A stretch of 35,115 nucleotides of DNA from assembly GCA_028285405.1 (NCBI GenBank), contig JANQPH010000031.1, positions 1-35,115 on the forward strand, given 5' to 3'. Below are positions 13,930 to 22,390 of the stretch, one piece after another. Below the pieces are notes generated by a model, which worked only from the letters and a program-made list of their open reading frames with translations, did no database searches and was not told the DNA's origin. The position numbers and the translations under genes are program-made. The DNA comes from Thermoleophilia bacterium. GTDB taxonomy: Bacteria; Actinomycetota; Thermoleophilia; Miltoncostaeales; Miltoncostaeaceae. How positions within the stretch are numbered: the stretch's first letter is position 1; each line of letters begins with the position of its first letter.

Positions 13930-14741
13930 ATGCCTGCTCCGTCTTGGTTGCCTGCGGTTGGGTCGACGAGCGTGTCCGAGCGAAGCCCCAGCCTCAGGGT
14001 CTCGAGCGGGATCACCTCGTCGGGCGGGATGTTGCCCAGGTTGACGTTCGGTCCAAACTTCCGGATGAACCAGACCTGCTGCGCCTTCTGCGGCGCCTCG
14101 AACAGGAGCCGGTTGGCGTCGACCCTGTGCACGATCTCGTCGATCAGGCCCATCCGGACCTCGCCGTCCCCGCGGTAGATCCCGGCCGTGCCGCTCTCGC
14201 GCGCCTCGGCGATCACCTTCCAGGCGCCGGCCCGCAGCTCGGCCTCGATCAGCTCCACCCACTTGTACGGCGCGATCACGGTCTCGAGGTCCTTGCTCCC
14301 GACCTCGCTCAGCACGGTGAAGTCCTGCGCCAGCTCGGCGATGGCCTCGAGCTTGCGGTCGTGCGGGATCGTGATGGTCCCGTCCGAGATCTCGACGTGG
14401 GTCAGCCCGAGGTCCTCGACGAAGCGGCGGTAGTCGTCGGTCTTGCCCTGGGCGAAGCACGCCTCCCAGAACGTTCCGCCGAGGACGACCGGCACGCCGG
14501 CGCGCTCGTAGATCTCGAGCTTCTTGCGCAGGTTCTTGACCGCGTACCCGGTGCCCCAGCCGAGCTTCACCACGTCGACGAGCCCGTCCGCGACCTCGAA
14601 GAGACCCTCGACCTCGCTCGAGCACATCCCCTTGTCGATGACGTGGGTGATCCCGACCTGGCGCGGGCGCCCGGGGCGTCCTGGCAGCGAGAGGAAGTCG
14701 GCCGCGTACGTCGGCCCGTTGCGGTTCGTGGCTGAGCCCAT
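13926..14741 (-). CDS. comA: Phosphosulfolactate synthase family protein (ComA)
   Basis: ComA adds sulfite to phosphoenolpyruvate to give (R)-2-phospho-3-sulfolactate, first described as the opening step of coenzyme M synthesis in methanogens and also used for sulfolactate in Bacillus spores. The 271-residue protein keeps family hallmarks in a TIM barrel: THVIDKGM (about 33-40), VKLGWGTGYA (58-67), VVLGGTFWEACF (85-96), VEISDGTITIP (115-125) and LSEVGSKD (143-150). The start is ATG. It begins 4 nt after the flavoprotein gene and overlaps sat by 4 nt. A plant relative (HSA32-like) shows that the fold is also used outside coenzyme M synthesis, so the exact product is not certain. Confidence 0.88.
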   Translation of the reverse strand: MGSATNRNGPTYAADFLSLPGRPGRPRQVGITHVIDKGMCSSEVEGLFEVADGLVDVVKLGWGTGYAVKNLRKKLEIYERAGVPVVLGGTFWEACFAQGKTDDYRRFVEDLGLTHVEISDGTITIPHDRKLEAIAELAQDFTVLSEVGSKDLETVIAPYKWVELIEAELRAGAWKVIAEARESGTAGIYRGDGEVRMGLIDEIVHRVDANRLLFEAPQKAQQVWFIRKFGPNVNLGNIPPDEVIPLETLRLGLRSDTLVDPTAGNQDGAGI

Positions 14742-14745
14742 GTCG

Positions 14746-15987
14746 CTACTTGGCGGCGCCGGCGGCGGCCCGCCCGGCCCGCCTCCCGTAGACCACCGTG
14801 TCGAGGAGTGAGTTGCCCATCAGTCGGTTCGTACCGTGCACGCCACCCGCGATCTCGCCCGCAGCGAACAACCCCGGCAGCGTAGTCGCTCCGTCGGTGT
14901 CGATGGCGAGCCCGCCGTTCCGGTAGTGGAGCACGGGGTGCACCAGCACCGGCTCGGCGGTGATGTCCACCCCGGCCTTCAGGTACCGGTTGTGCACGTA
15001 CGCGAGGCGATCCGCGGTGAACCCGGCGCCGTTCCGCTCGTCGATCAGCGGCGTCTGCAACCAGACGCCGACCCGGCCGTTCGGCGCCTCGACCCCGCGC
15101 CCGCCGGCCACCGCGGCCAGGATGCCCTCCGACACGACGTCACGGGGCGCCATCTCGTCCACGACCCGCTCGCCGTCGTGGTCGAGCAGCGTGGCCCCGT
15201 ACGAGCGGGTCGTCTCGGGCAGCGCGTAGCCGAGCAGCGCGGCCGGCCAGATCGAGCCGGTCGGATGGCGCTGCCAGGAGTCGAGGAAGACCGTCTGCGC
15301 GCCGAGGTCGACGGCGAGCTCGAGCACCTCGGGGGTCGCGTCGGGGTGGTTGGTGGACTCCAGGCCACGGCGCTCCGCCTCGCCCCGCAGCCCGCCCCCG
15401 GCGGCGAGCACGACGGCCCCCGCCTCGACCGCCCGCGAGCCATCGTCGCCGGCGAGATCGGCGACCCAGCCGCTGGCCGTCGGCGCCAGACCGGTCAGCG
15501 CGGCCCCCTCGGCAAGCGAGATGTCCTGGTCCCGCACAGCGGACCGAAGCGCACGGACCATCTCGGCCCCGGTGCGCTCGCCGGCCTGCAGCAGCCGTGG
15601 CCGGCTGGCCCCGCCGCAGCGGAGGATGCGAAGGTGCCCGTCGTCCCGGCTGAACGGGACCCCGAGCGAGCCCAGCCACTCGATCGCCGCCGGGCCGCCT
15701 TCGGTCAGCGCCCGAACCAGCTCCGGGCGGGCGTCCTCGTGGCCGGCCGCGAACGTGTCGGCGCAGTGCTGCGCGACCGAGTCGTCGTCGCCCACCGCCG
15801 CCTGGATCCCGCCCTGCGCGCGCCCGGTGTTCGACGCGCCGAGGGCTGACTTGGTCGCGACGAGCACCCTCGCGCCCGCCTGCGCGGCCGACAGCGCCGC
15901 TGACATCCCCGCACCACCCGAGCCGACGACGAGCACGTCGCAGCGTTCCGCCCGGGCGCTCAGGGCCGGTGACCCCCGTCGAACCAC
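14746..15987 (-). CDS. FrdA/NadB-type flavoprotein, short form
   Basis: The 413-residue protein belongs to the fumarate reductase/succinate dehydrogenase/L-aspartate oxidase flavoprotein superfamily. It has the FAD Rossmann motif VVGSGGAGMSAA (about 20-31), an SNTGRAQGGIQAA loop, a substrate-side HPTGSIWP segment, EMAPRDVVSEGI, HYRNGGLAID and the terminal AGEIAGGVHGTNRLMGNSLLD. The C-terminal helical domain of NadB and SdhA is absent, so it ends right after the flavin domain. No NadA, NadC or iron-sulfur subunit gene is adjacent. In an operon with comA and sat it might handle a sulfur-linked redox step, for example sulfolactate oxidation or APS reduction in the manner of AprA. That is speculation. 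GTG start, overlapping the LysR gene by 28 nt. Confidence 0.82.
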   Translation of the reverse strand: MVRRGSPALSARAERCDVLVVGSGGAGMSAALSAAQAGARVLVATKSALGASNTGRAQGGIQAAVGDDDSVAQHCADTFAAGHEDARPELVRALTEGGPAAIEWLGSLGVPFSRDDGHLRILRCGGASRPRLLQAGERTGAEMVRALRSAVRDQDISLAEGAALTGLAPTASGWVADLAGDDGSRAVEAGAVVLAAGGGLRGEAERRGLESTNHPDATPEVLELAVDLGAQTVFLDSWQRHPTGSIWPAALLGYALPETTRSYGATLLDHDGERVVDEMAPRDVVSEGILAAVAGGRGVEAPNGRVGVWLQTPLIDERNGAGFTADRLAYVHNRYLKAGVDITAEPVLVHPVLHYRNGGLAIDTDGATTLPGLFAAGEIAGGVHGTNRLMGNSLLDTVVYGRRAGRAAAGAAK

Positions 15988-16868
15988 CCACGCGCGAAGT
16001 CGAGGAAGGCCGTCGCGACGCGCTTGGGCGTCCGGCCCGAGGGCCGCACCGAGAAGAAGTCGCGCGTCAGCCCGTCACCGGCGATCGGAACGATCGACAG
16101 CGTCCCCTCCGCCGCCTCTCGCTCGACCGCCAGGCGCGAGAGCACCGAGATGCCGAGCCCGTCCAGCACGGCGGCCTTGACGGACTGCTGCAGGCCGAGC
16201 TCGAGGTCGATCACGAGATCGCGCTCGCGCACGCCCTCCTGCGCGAAGGCGGCCACGAGGACGTGGCGCACGCCCGACCCCTGCTGCTGCATGATCAGCG
16301 GCCGCTCGGCCAGGTCGGCGAGCGCGACCTCGTCCCGGCTGGCGAGCTCGTGCCCGGAGGGGACGGCCACGATCAGCTCGTCGCGCAGGAACGGCTCGAA
16401 GTCGAGGCCGCGCTGGCCGCTCTCGGCGCCGACGATCCCCAGCTCGAGGGACCCCTCGAGCACCCGCTGGCACACGTGCTGGGTGTCGTAGACCGACAGG
16501 CGCACGTCCGCCTTCGGGTTCGCCTCGCGGAATGCCGCGCACAGGCGCGGAAGCACGAGCTCTCCCGGGCCGGTGGACGAGCCGAGCAGCAGCGCGCCCG
16601 CGATCTCGGTCCCGAGCGCGTCGAGCTCGCGCTCGAGCTCGTCCTCGAGCGAGAGGAGTCGCCGGGCGTAGTCGTCCAGCACCTCACCGGCCTCGGTCAG
16701 GCTCAGCTGGCGCCCACTCCGGTCGATCAGCCGCTGGCCGACCCGCTCCTCGAGCGAGCGGATGTGGAACGAGACGGCCGGCTGCGTGACGCCGAGCGAC
16801 TCCGCCGCGGCCGAGAACGAGCCGCGCTCGATGACGGCGCGGAAGATCGCGAGATGGCGCAGATCCAC
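15960..16868 (-). CDS. LysR-family transcriptional regulator
   Basis: The 302-residue protein has the LysR winged helix-turn-helix at the N-terminus (about 1-60, RHLAIFRAVIERGSFSAAAESLGVTQPAVSFHIRSLEERVG) and a periplasmic-binding-like effector domain from about residue 90. LysR proteins such as CysB and Cbl commonly govern sulfur genes and sense pathway intermediates. Its position inside the operon, 19 nt after the SDR gene and overlapping the flavoprotein gene by 28 nt, suggests it controls its own operon. Start GTG. I see no clear T-N11-A box, but the divergent region at 17767-17924 is the natural place for one. Confidence 0.92.
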   Translation of the reverse strand: MDLRHLAIFRAVIERGSFSAAAESLGVTQPAVSFHIRSLEERVGQRLIDRSGRQLSLTEAGEVLDDYARRLLSLEDELERELDALGTEIAGALLLGSSTGPGELVLPRLCAAFREANPKADVRLSVYDTQHVCQRVLEGSLELGIVGAESGQRGLDFEPFLRDELIVAVPSGHELASRDEVALADLAERPLIMQQQGSGVRHVLVAAFAQEGVRERDLVIDLELGLQQSVKAAVLDGLGISVLSRLAVEREAAEGTLSIVPIAGDGLTRDFFSVRPSGRTPKRVATAFLDFARGWFDGGHRP

Positions 16869-16887
16869 GCCCGGCAGGATCGCAGGT

Positions 16888-17766
16888 TTACCGCGAGTCG
16901 CCCTCGGGCATGATCCGCACGCCCATGCCGTCCGGCACCCGCTCGGCGAGGGCCGCGTAGAGCATGTCCGGGTACGGCGACGTGCCGAACGAGGCCGACT
17001 GGCCGCCGTCGACCGAGATCACGGTCCCGGTGATGTAGCTCCCGGCATCCGAGGCCAGCAGCAGGAGGGCCCCGGCCAGCTCGGCGGGATCGCCGACCCG
17101 CCGCAGGGCGGTCTGGCCCGCGATCCGCTCGCGCAGCGGCGGAACGCTCAGGGGAACGTCGGTCATCTCGCTCGGGAACCAGCCGGGCGCGATCGAGTTG
17201 ACGCGCACGCCGCGGTCGCCCCATCGCAGCGCCAGGTCCTTGGTCAGGCTGATCGTGGCGGCCTTGCTGGCGCTGTAGGCGCCCGGCGCCTCGAAGCTGG
17301 CACCGAGCCCCGCCACCGATGCCACGGTGATGATCGATCCGGCGCCGTTGGCCAGCATCCGGCGGCCCGCCGCCTGGCATGTGTGGAAGGTCCCGGCCAG
17401 GTTGACCTCGACGGTCCGCGCAAACAGCTCCGGCTTCACCTGCTCGGGTACCGCGCCGCCCTCGGCCACGACCCCGGCGTTGGCCACGACCACGTCGAGC
17501 GAGCCGAACGCGTCGACCGCGGCGGCCATGAGCGCCTCGGTCTGGTCCGGGTCGGCGATGTCGCACGCGACGGCCACCGCCGCACCGCCGTCGCGCTCGA
17601 TCCTGCCGGCGAGCTCCTCGAGGCGATCCACGCGGCGGGCGGCGAGCACGACGTTGGCCCCCGCGCCGGCGAGCGTCTCGGCGAACGTGGTCCCGAGGCC
17701 GGACGATGCGCCGGTCACGACGGCGGTCCGCCCGCCGAGTCCGAAGAGATCAGAGGCTGCCGTCAT
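16888..17766 (-). CDS. Short-chain dehydrogenase/reductase (SDR)
   Basis: The 292-residue protein is a classical SDR, an NAD(P)-dependent oxidoreductase of alcohols or ketones. It has TGASSGLG (18-25) for the cofactor, NAG (96-98) and the catalytic Ser150-Tyr164-Lys168 (ASVAG, then AYSASKA). About 30 residues beyond the normal SDR core (from about 260, GTSPYPDMLYAALAERVPDG) form a tail I cannot assign. ATG start with AAAGGA 7 nt upstream and TAGGCT further up. It is the first gene of the minus-strand block that continues with LysR, flavoprotein, comA and sat. A hydroxy-sulfonate such as sulfolactate is one possible substrate, suggested only by neighbours. Confidence 0.9.
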   Translation of the reverse strand: MTAASDLFGLGGRTAVVTGASSGLGTTFAETLAGAGANVVLAARRVDRLEELAGRIERDGGAAVAVACDIADPDQTEALMAAAVDAFGSLDVVVANAGVVAEGGAVPEQVKPELFARTVEVNLAGTFHTCQAAGRRMLANGAGSIITVASVAGLGASFEAPGAYSASKAATISLTKDLALRWGDRGVRVNSIAPGWFPSEMTDVPLSVPPLRERIAGQTALRRVGDPAELAGALLLLASDAGSYITGTVISVDGGQSASFGTSPYPDMLYAALAERVPDGMGVRIMPEGDSR

Positions 17767-17803
17767 CCCCGCGTCCTTTCCTGGTCACGTACACCGCCCG
17801 GCG

Positions 17804-17809
17804 AGCCTA
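17804..17809 (-). promoter_or_regulatory. -10 element of the SDR-LysR-flavoprotein-comA-sat operon
   Basis: TAGGCT on the minus strand lies 37 nt before the SDR ATG, leaving room for the AAAGGA Shine-Dalgarno. It is back to back with the lon regulatory region. Confidence 0.35.
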
Positions 17810-17866
17810 CTCCCCCACCGCCAAGCCGTTCCCGATGGCTCGTGCCAGCCAGAGTTGCGCGCTGAG

Positions 17867-17906
17867 GTTACTCGGAGTAACTTCTCGTCCAGTTACCAAT
17901 CGTTAC
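17867..17906 (+). promoter_or_regulatory. Operator-like array of GTTAC half-sites before lon
   Basis: GTTACTCGGAGTAAC (17867-17881) is a perfect 7-bp inverted repeat with a single central base. Two further GTTAC half-sites start at 17892 and 17902. Half-sites within each pair start exactly 10 bp apart, one helical turn. The array ends 18 nt before the lon GTG. It is neither HAIR (CTTGAGT-N7-ACTCAAG) nor the ClgR box. A repressor or activator of lon, or of the divergent sulfur operon, probably binds here. Confidence 0.5.
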
Positions 17907-17924
17907 CCCTCAGCTGGAGCGAAT

Positions 17925-20249
17925 GTGAGCGAGATCGGAAGCCCCACGTACCTGCCGGTGCTGCCCCTCGACGACGCGGTCGTGCTGCCGGGCATGAGCG
18001 TGACGTTCCCCGTGGGCGACCCCGAGCAGGCCGAGGCCCTCGACGACGCCGTGGATGGCCGTGTCGTGCTCGTGCCTCGCCAGAACGGGCAGTTCGCGAG
18101 TATCGGCGCGGTCGCGGCGGTGCTCGGCGACATGGCCCTTCCCGACGGCACGCGCGGGGTGGCGCTCGAGGCGCTCCACCGGGCCGAGCTCGGGCCCGCC
18201 GACGTCGGATCGCCGTCCCTGCGCGTCGAGGTGCACGAGATCCTGGAGCCCGAGATCGCCGGGATCGAGGTCGACACGCTGACACGCGAGTACAAGGCCG
18301 TGGTGCAGGAGGTGGCGGACCAGCGCGGTGACGGACCGCGGGTGGCCCAGTTCCTGTCGGGCATCGAGGACCCGGGTCGCCTCGCGGACACGTCGGGGTA
18401 CGCGCCCGAGATCCCGGTCGGCAAGAAGATCGAGATCCTCGAGACGATCGACGTCATGGAGCGGCTGCGGATCGCGATCGACGCGCAGCGCGAGCGCCTA
18501 GCCGACGCGAGCCTGCGTCGACAGATCCGGCGCGACGTCAGCGAGGGCATGGACAAGGCCCAGCGCGAGATGCTGCTGCGCCGTCAGCTCGAGGAGGTCC
18601 GCAAGGAGCTCGGCGAGTTCGGCGACGACAACGACGACTGGCAGACCCGATTCGACGAGGCAGGCCTCCCGGAGGAGGCCCGCAAGGAGGCCGAGCGCGA
18701 GCTCGCTCGCCTCGAGCGCAACTCGGAGGGCCCCGAGGCCGGGATGATCCGCACCTACCTGGAGTGGATGGTCTCGATCCCCTGGGAGAAGCGCTCCGAG
18801 GAGCACCTCGACGTGCCCGAGGCCCGAGAGGTCCTCGACGCCGACCACGCCGGACTCGAGAAGGTCAAGGAGCGGATCCTCGAGTACCTGGCGGTGCGAA
18901 AGCTGCGTCGCGACCGTGAGCTCGACGACGGCAAGTCGGGGGTCATCCTGACGCTCGTCGGCCCGCCGGGCACCGGCAAGACATCGCTCGGGCAGTCGGT
19001 CGCCCGGGCGCTCGGACGCGAGTTCGCGCGGATCAGCCTGGGTGGCATCCGGGACGAGGCCGAGATCCGGGGACACCGGCGCACCTACGTCGGCGCGCTC
19101 CCCGGACGGATCGTGCGCGCGCTGCGCGAGGCCGGCACCCGCAACCCGGTGATCATGCTCGACGAGGTCGACAAGGTCGGCGCCGACTGGCGCGGGGACC
19201 CGTCCTCGGCGCTGCTCGAGGTGCTCGACCCCGCCCAGAACCACACGTTCCGGGACCACTACCTGGACGTCGAGCTCGACCTGTCCGAGGTGCTCTTCAT
19301 CGCGACGGCGAACATGAGCGACTCCATCCCGGGCCCGCTGCTGGACCGGATGGAGGTGATCGCGCTCGACGGCTACACCGAGTACGAGAAGCTCGCGATC
19401 GCCAAGGACTACCTCCTGCCCCGCCGGATCGAGTCGAACGGTCTGCGCGAGGACGAGGTCGACGTGCCCGACAGCGTCATCAAGTGCGTGATCGCCGACT
19501 ACACCCGCGAGGCGGGGGTCCGGAACCTGGAGCGCGAGCTCGGCACCGTGGTCAGGAAGGCCGCGACCAAGATCGCCGAGGGCGAGGACGGGCCGATCGC
19601 CGTGGCTCCGGACGACCTGCGCGAGCTGCTCGGCCGGCCGAAGTTCTTCAACGAGGCCGCCGAGCGAACCGCCGTTCCGGGCGTCGCGACCGGTCTTGCG
19701 GTGACCGGCACCGGCGGGGACGTGCTCTTCGTGGAGGCGACCGGCATGCCGGGCGACGACCGCTCGGACCGGCTCGTCCTGACCGGCCAGCTCGGCGACG
19801 TCATGCGCGAGTCCGCCAGGATCGCCCTCTCGTACGTGCGGTCCCACGCCGACGAGCTCGGCGCCAACGTGACGGCGCTCGGCGGCGAGATCCACATGCA
19901 CGTGCCGGCGGGAGCCGTTCCCAAGGACGGCCCCTCGGCCGGCGTGACCATGGTCACCGCGCTGGCATCGCTCCTGTCGGGGCGGACGGTCAAGCCGACC
20001 GTCGGCATGACCGGCGAGGTCACGCTGCAAGGGCGGGTGCTCCCGATCGGCGGCGTCAAGCAGAAGCTGCTGGCGGCGCACCGAGCGGGGCTGACCGACG
20101 TGATCATCCCCGAGCGAAACCGCGGCGACCTCGACGAGGTCCCGGAGTCGGTGCTCGAGGAGCTGACGGTGCACCCGGTGCTCACGGTCGGCGAGGTCCT
20201 TGACCTGGCCCTCGAGGGCACGCCGGCGGCGGCGGCCCAGCCGAGCTGA
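17925..20249 (+). CDS. lon: ATP-dependent protease Lon
   Basis: Lon is a cytoplasmic hexamer that unfolds and degrades damaged and short-lived regulatory proteins. The 774-residue protein has the N-terminal substrate domain ([16 protein letters not shown] onward), a helical linker with [18 protein letters not shown], and the AAA+ domain with Walker A GPPGTGKT (346-353) and Walker [12 protein letters not shown]. The C-terminal protease domain carries the catalytic dyad Ser671 (PKDGPSAG) and Lys714 ([12 protein letters not shown]). The GTG start is preceded by GGAG at 5 nt, and homology begins just after it. It is transcribed divergently from the sulfur operon and probably together with the HxlR gene 8 nt downstream. 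Confidence 0.97.
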   Translation: MSEIGSPTYLPVLPLDDAVVLPGMSVTFPVGDPEQAEALDDAVDGRVVLVPRQNGQFASIGAVAAVLGDMALPDGTRGVALEALHRAELGPADVGSPSLRVEVHEILEPEIAGIEVDTLTREYKAVVQEVADQRGDGPRVAQFLSGIEDPGRLADTSGYAPEIPVGKKIEILETIDVMERLRIAIDAQRERLADASLRRQIRRDVSEGMDKAQREMLLRRQLEEVRKELGEFGDDNDDWQTRFDEAGLPEEARKEAERELARLERNSEGPEAGMIRTYLEWMVSIPWEKRSEEHLDVPEAREVLDADHAGLEKVKERILEYLAVRKLRRDRELDDGKSGVILTLVGPPGTGKTSLGQSVARALGREFARISLGGIRDEAEIRGHRRTYVGALPGRIVRALREAGTRNPVIMLDEVDKVGADWRGDPSSALLEVLDPAQNHTFRDHYLDVELDLSEVLFIATANMSDSIPGPLLDRMEVIALDGYTEYEKLAIAKDYLLPRRIESNGLREDEVDVPDSVIKCVIADYTREAGVRNLERELGTVVRKAATKIAEGEDGPIAVAPDDLRELLGRPKFFNEAAERTAVPGVATGLAVTGTGGDVLFVEATGMPGDDRSDRLVLTGQLGDVMRESARIALSYVRSHADELGANVTALGGEIHMHVPAGAVPKDGPSAGVTMVTALASLLSGRTVKPTVGMTGEVTLQGRVLPIGGVKQKLLAAHRAGLTDVIIPERNRGDLDEVPESVLEELTVHPVLTVGEVLDLALEGTPAAAAQPS

Positions 20250-20257
20250 CCCGACCC

Positions 20258-20647
20258 ATGGGCGACTGTCGGACACCCCCGCGGGTCTGTCAGCGCTATC
20301 AGCGGGCGGCCGAGCTCCTCGGCCGCCGCTGGAGCGCGGCGGTGCTGCGCGTCGCGCTCGAGGGGCCGGTGCGGTTCACCGAGATCCGGACCGCCGTGAG
20401 CGGGCTCTCAGCGCGCCTGCTCGCCGAGCGGCTGCGCGAGCTCGAGGCGGCCGGCCTGATCGAGCGTCGCCCGCTCGACGCGGGAGCGGTCGAGTATCGC
20501 CTCACACCGAAGGGCAAGGCCCTCGGGCCCGTCATCCACCAGATCGAGGTATGGGTGGACGACTGGGAGCCGGGCGAGCCGACGAACGAGCGCCCGCCCG
20601 AAGCGATCACGATCGCCAGCGGCCGGGGGCGCCCGCCAGGCGCGTAG
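20258..20647 (+). CDS. HxlR-family winged-helix regulator
   Basis: The 129-residue protein is a MarR-related HxlR regulator. It has the family's short N-terminus with cysteines (CRTPPRVCQRYQRA), then GRRWSAAVLRVALEGPVRFTEIRTAVSGLSARLLAERLRELEAAGLIERR, which covers the recognition helix and wing. Such proteins respond to thiol-reactive electrophiles or aldehydes through N-terminal cysteines; Cys4 and Cys11 here could serve. The gene begins 8 nt after the lon stop and is probably co-transcribed with it. It converges on the methyltransferase gene. Targets unknown. Confidence 0.9.
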   Translation: MGDCRTPPRVCQRYQRAAELLGRRWSAAVLRVALEGPVRFTEIRTAVSGLSARLLAERLRELEAAGLIERRPLDAGAVEYRLTPKGKALGPVIHQIEVWVDDWEPGEPTNERPPEAITIASGRGRPPGA

Positions 20648-20662
20648 GCCGCACGACCGAGC

Positions 20663-21487
20663 TCACGCCCGGGTGATCACGGTCTCCAGATAGGCGCCGG
20701 GGACCGACATGGCGTCCTCCTCTTGGCGACGGTCGAGACCCGCCAGCAGCTCGAGCAGGTCGGCCTCGAGGGCGCCACCGCCGTCCCCGAGGGCCTCGAA
20801 CGCCCTGCTCATCGGCCCGTAGAAGTCGCGCATCTCGTCGACGAACGCCTGCCGCGTGGGAGCGCGGAAGTTGTGCACCCGTCGCTCGTGCCGAATCTCG
20901 CCCGCGCCGGAGCCGAACAGCTCGTCGAGACGTGGCTCGCTCCCCCACTCGAGGGGCGGGCGAACGCCGGGAGGCGGCGGGACGTGCGAGCCGATCACCC
21001 TGAACATCTGGCCGATGAAGCCCTCGGGGGTCCAGCTGGCGAGCGCGATCTTGCCGCCGGGCTTGGTGACGCGAAGCAGCTCCGACGCGCAGGCGCCCTG
21101 GTCGGGGGCGAACATCACGCCGACGACCGAGAGCACCGCGTCGAACTCGCCGTCCTCGAACGGAAGCGACTGGGCGTCGCCTTCGACGAGCTCGACGGGC
21201 AACCCCTCGAGCTCGGCACGAGCCCGGGCGCGCTCGAGCAGCGACGGGACGTAGTCGAGCCCGATCGGCCGACAGCCCGCGCGCGCGGCGGCCAGGGCTG
21301 CGTTGCCGCTTCCACAGGCGACATCGAGCACGCGGTCCCCCGACCGAAGGTCGGCGTTGTCGACGAGCCGCTCGGACATGATCACGATGCGCGTCCCGAT
21401 CGCCGAGTAGTCGCCTGTGGCCCAGGTCGCCTGCTGGCGCGTCGTCACGGCGGCGTAGTCGACCTGCCTGTCCCCGTCATCACTCAC
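20663..21487 (-). CDS. Class I SAM-dependent methyltransferase
   Basis: The 274-residue protein has the Rossmann-type SAM site: motif I VLDVACGSGNAALAAA, the acidic end of strand 2 in PIGLDYVP, and motif II/III GDAQSLPFEDGEFDAVLSVVGVMFAPD. These are typical of UbiE/Methyltransf_11 enzymes that methylate small molecules. LLRVTKPGGKIALASWTPEGF is the usual post-motif strand. The GTG at 21487 is chosen because GGGGGA lies just upstream and homology starts soon after; the frame is open further up without similarity. The gene is divergent from the four-helix membrane protein, with an 18-bp palindrome 30 nt upstream of its start. Substrate unknown. Confidence 0.85.
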   Translation of the reverse strand: MSDDGDRQVDYAAVTTRQQATWATGDYSAIGTRIVIMSERLVDNADLRSGDRVLDVACGSGNAALAAARAGCRPIGLDYVPSLLERARARAELEGLPVELVEGDAQSLPFEDGEFDAVLSVVGVMFAPDQGACASELLRVTKPGGKIALASWTPEGFIGQMFRVIGSHVPPPPGVRPPLEWGSEPRLDELFGSGAGEIRHERRVHNFRAPTRQAFVDEMRDFYGPMSRAFEALGDGGGALEADLLELLAGLDRRQEEDAMSVPGAYLETVITRA

Positions 21488-21516
21488 GCTTCCCCCCAAC
21501 CCTCGTCGTGAACGGA

Positions 21517-21534
21517 ATCGACGTGCACGTCGAT
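21517..21534. promoter_or_regulatory. Perfect 18-bp palindrome, candidate operator
   Basis: ATCGACGTGCACGTCGAT is a perfect palindrome in the 179-bp gap between the divergent methyltransferase and membrane protein genes. A half-site, TGCACGTCG, recurs at 21589-21597. The size and symmetry suit a homodimeric TetR-, GntR- or LacI-like regulator. No such gene is adjacent. Confidence 0.5.
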
Positions 21535-21653
21535 CGAGATGCGGGGCGCGCGCGCAGCATCTCCGGTCGCGAGGCGCGAGTCCAGCCTGCACGTCGTTGA
21601 CCGAGCCGGGGTTGGCCCACCAGGCCGAGGCGGCTCTCCGGCCACCGGACGCC

Positions 21654-21659
21654 TAGATT
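21654..21659 (+). promoter_or_regulatory. -10 element of the four-helix membrane protein gene (leaderless)
   Basis: TAGATT lies 7 nt before GTG 21667, which selects that GTG over in-frame TTG 21658 and GTG 21664. Confidence 0.45.
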
Positions 21660-21666
21660 GGCGGTG

Positions 21667-22374
21667 GTGGCCCCGACCTCATCCCGGCACGAGCTCCCGT
21701 ACCCGGCGGCGCCGACCCGCCGGCACGAGCCGCCCTACCCGGGACCGCCGCCACCGACCGGATCCGCCCGCGTGACGCTCCGCTCGGTCCACGCCCTCCC
21801 CTACCCGACCGCGCGCCCCCCACGGGAGCAGCACGCCGAGGACGCGCTGCGCGCGCTCGGCAAGACGGCGGCCGCGGCTCGCGACGTGGAGTCCCAGGTC
21901 GCCCTCCCGGGCATGCCCGACGTCTCTCCCTACCGGGCGCTCTTGGCCTCGGCCGTCGTCGCGGCGATCGCCCTCCCCCTGCTCCTGCTTCCCAACTGGT
22001 ACGCCGCCGACCTCGGGCCGGAGTTCACCGCCGAAGGCGTGAGCGGATGGGACGTCGGCACGGGCACGCAGCTGCTCGCGTGGCTGGGGTTCGCGGCGCT
22101 GGTCGCGCTCGCGGTCAGCGCGGGGGCGATTCCCGCCTCAGACGGGGAGCGGATCGCGGCGACTGTGGCGGCGACCGCCCTCGTCGCGGGGGCAGGCATC
22201 GTGTGGTTCCGCGTGGCGGTCGTCCCGGAGCCCGCCGAGCTCTTCGTCAGGGAGCCGGGGCTGTGGCTCGCGGCGCTGGTGTCGACCCTCGGAGCCGCGG
22301 CGGGGGTCGGCTACGCGATGGTGGCCAAACGGACCGAGATCGAGCGACTCGAGGCGGCCCGCGCGGCGGTGTGA
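21667..22374 (+). CDS. Four-helix membrane protein with N-terminal PYP repeats
   Basis: The 235-residue protein has a Pro-rich soluble N-terminus with three copies of an H-x-[LP]-PYP motif (HELPYP at 8-13, HEPPYP at 20-25, HALPYP at 42-47). A charged helical stretch follows (about 50-75). Four hydrophobic helices then run from about residues 89, 132, 165 and 203 to the end, with a short basic tail (AKRTEIERLEAARAAV). The extracytoplasmic loop after helix 1 starts LPNWYA. The VVPEPAELFVREPGLWLAAL segment closely matches VFLPDPGEFLTRDVGIWLAFL in the protein at 32545-33102, so the two are paralogues. The start is the GTG 7 nt after TAGATT. Function unknown. Confidence 0.75.
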   Translation: MAPTSSRHELPYPAAPTRRHEPPYPGPPPPTGSARVTLRSVHALPYPTARPPREQHAEDALRALGKTAAAARDVESQVALPGMPDVSPYRALLASAVVAAIALPLLLLPNWYAADLGPEFTAEGVSGWDVGTGTQLLAWLGFAALVALAVSAGAIPASDGERIAATVAATALVAGAGIVWFRVAVVPEPAELFVREPGLWLAALVSTLGAAAGVGYAMVAKRTEIERLEAARAAV

Positions 22375-22390
22375 GCCGCCCCGCGCCCGG

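Noticed and set aside
12766-14625. One long frame joining sat with sequence upstream
   Set aside because: Homology to ATP sulfurylase begins at the ATG at 13929. The upstream part lies over comA in another frame and has no motif.
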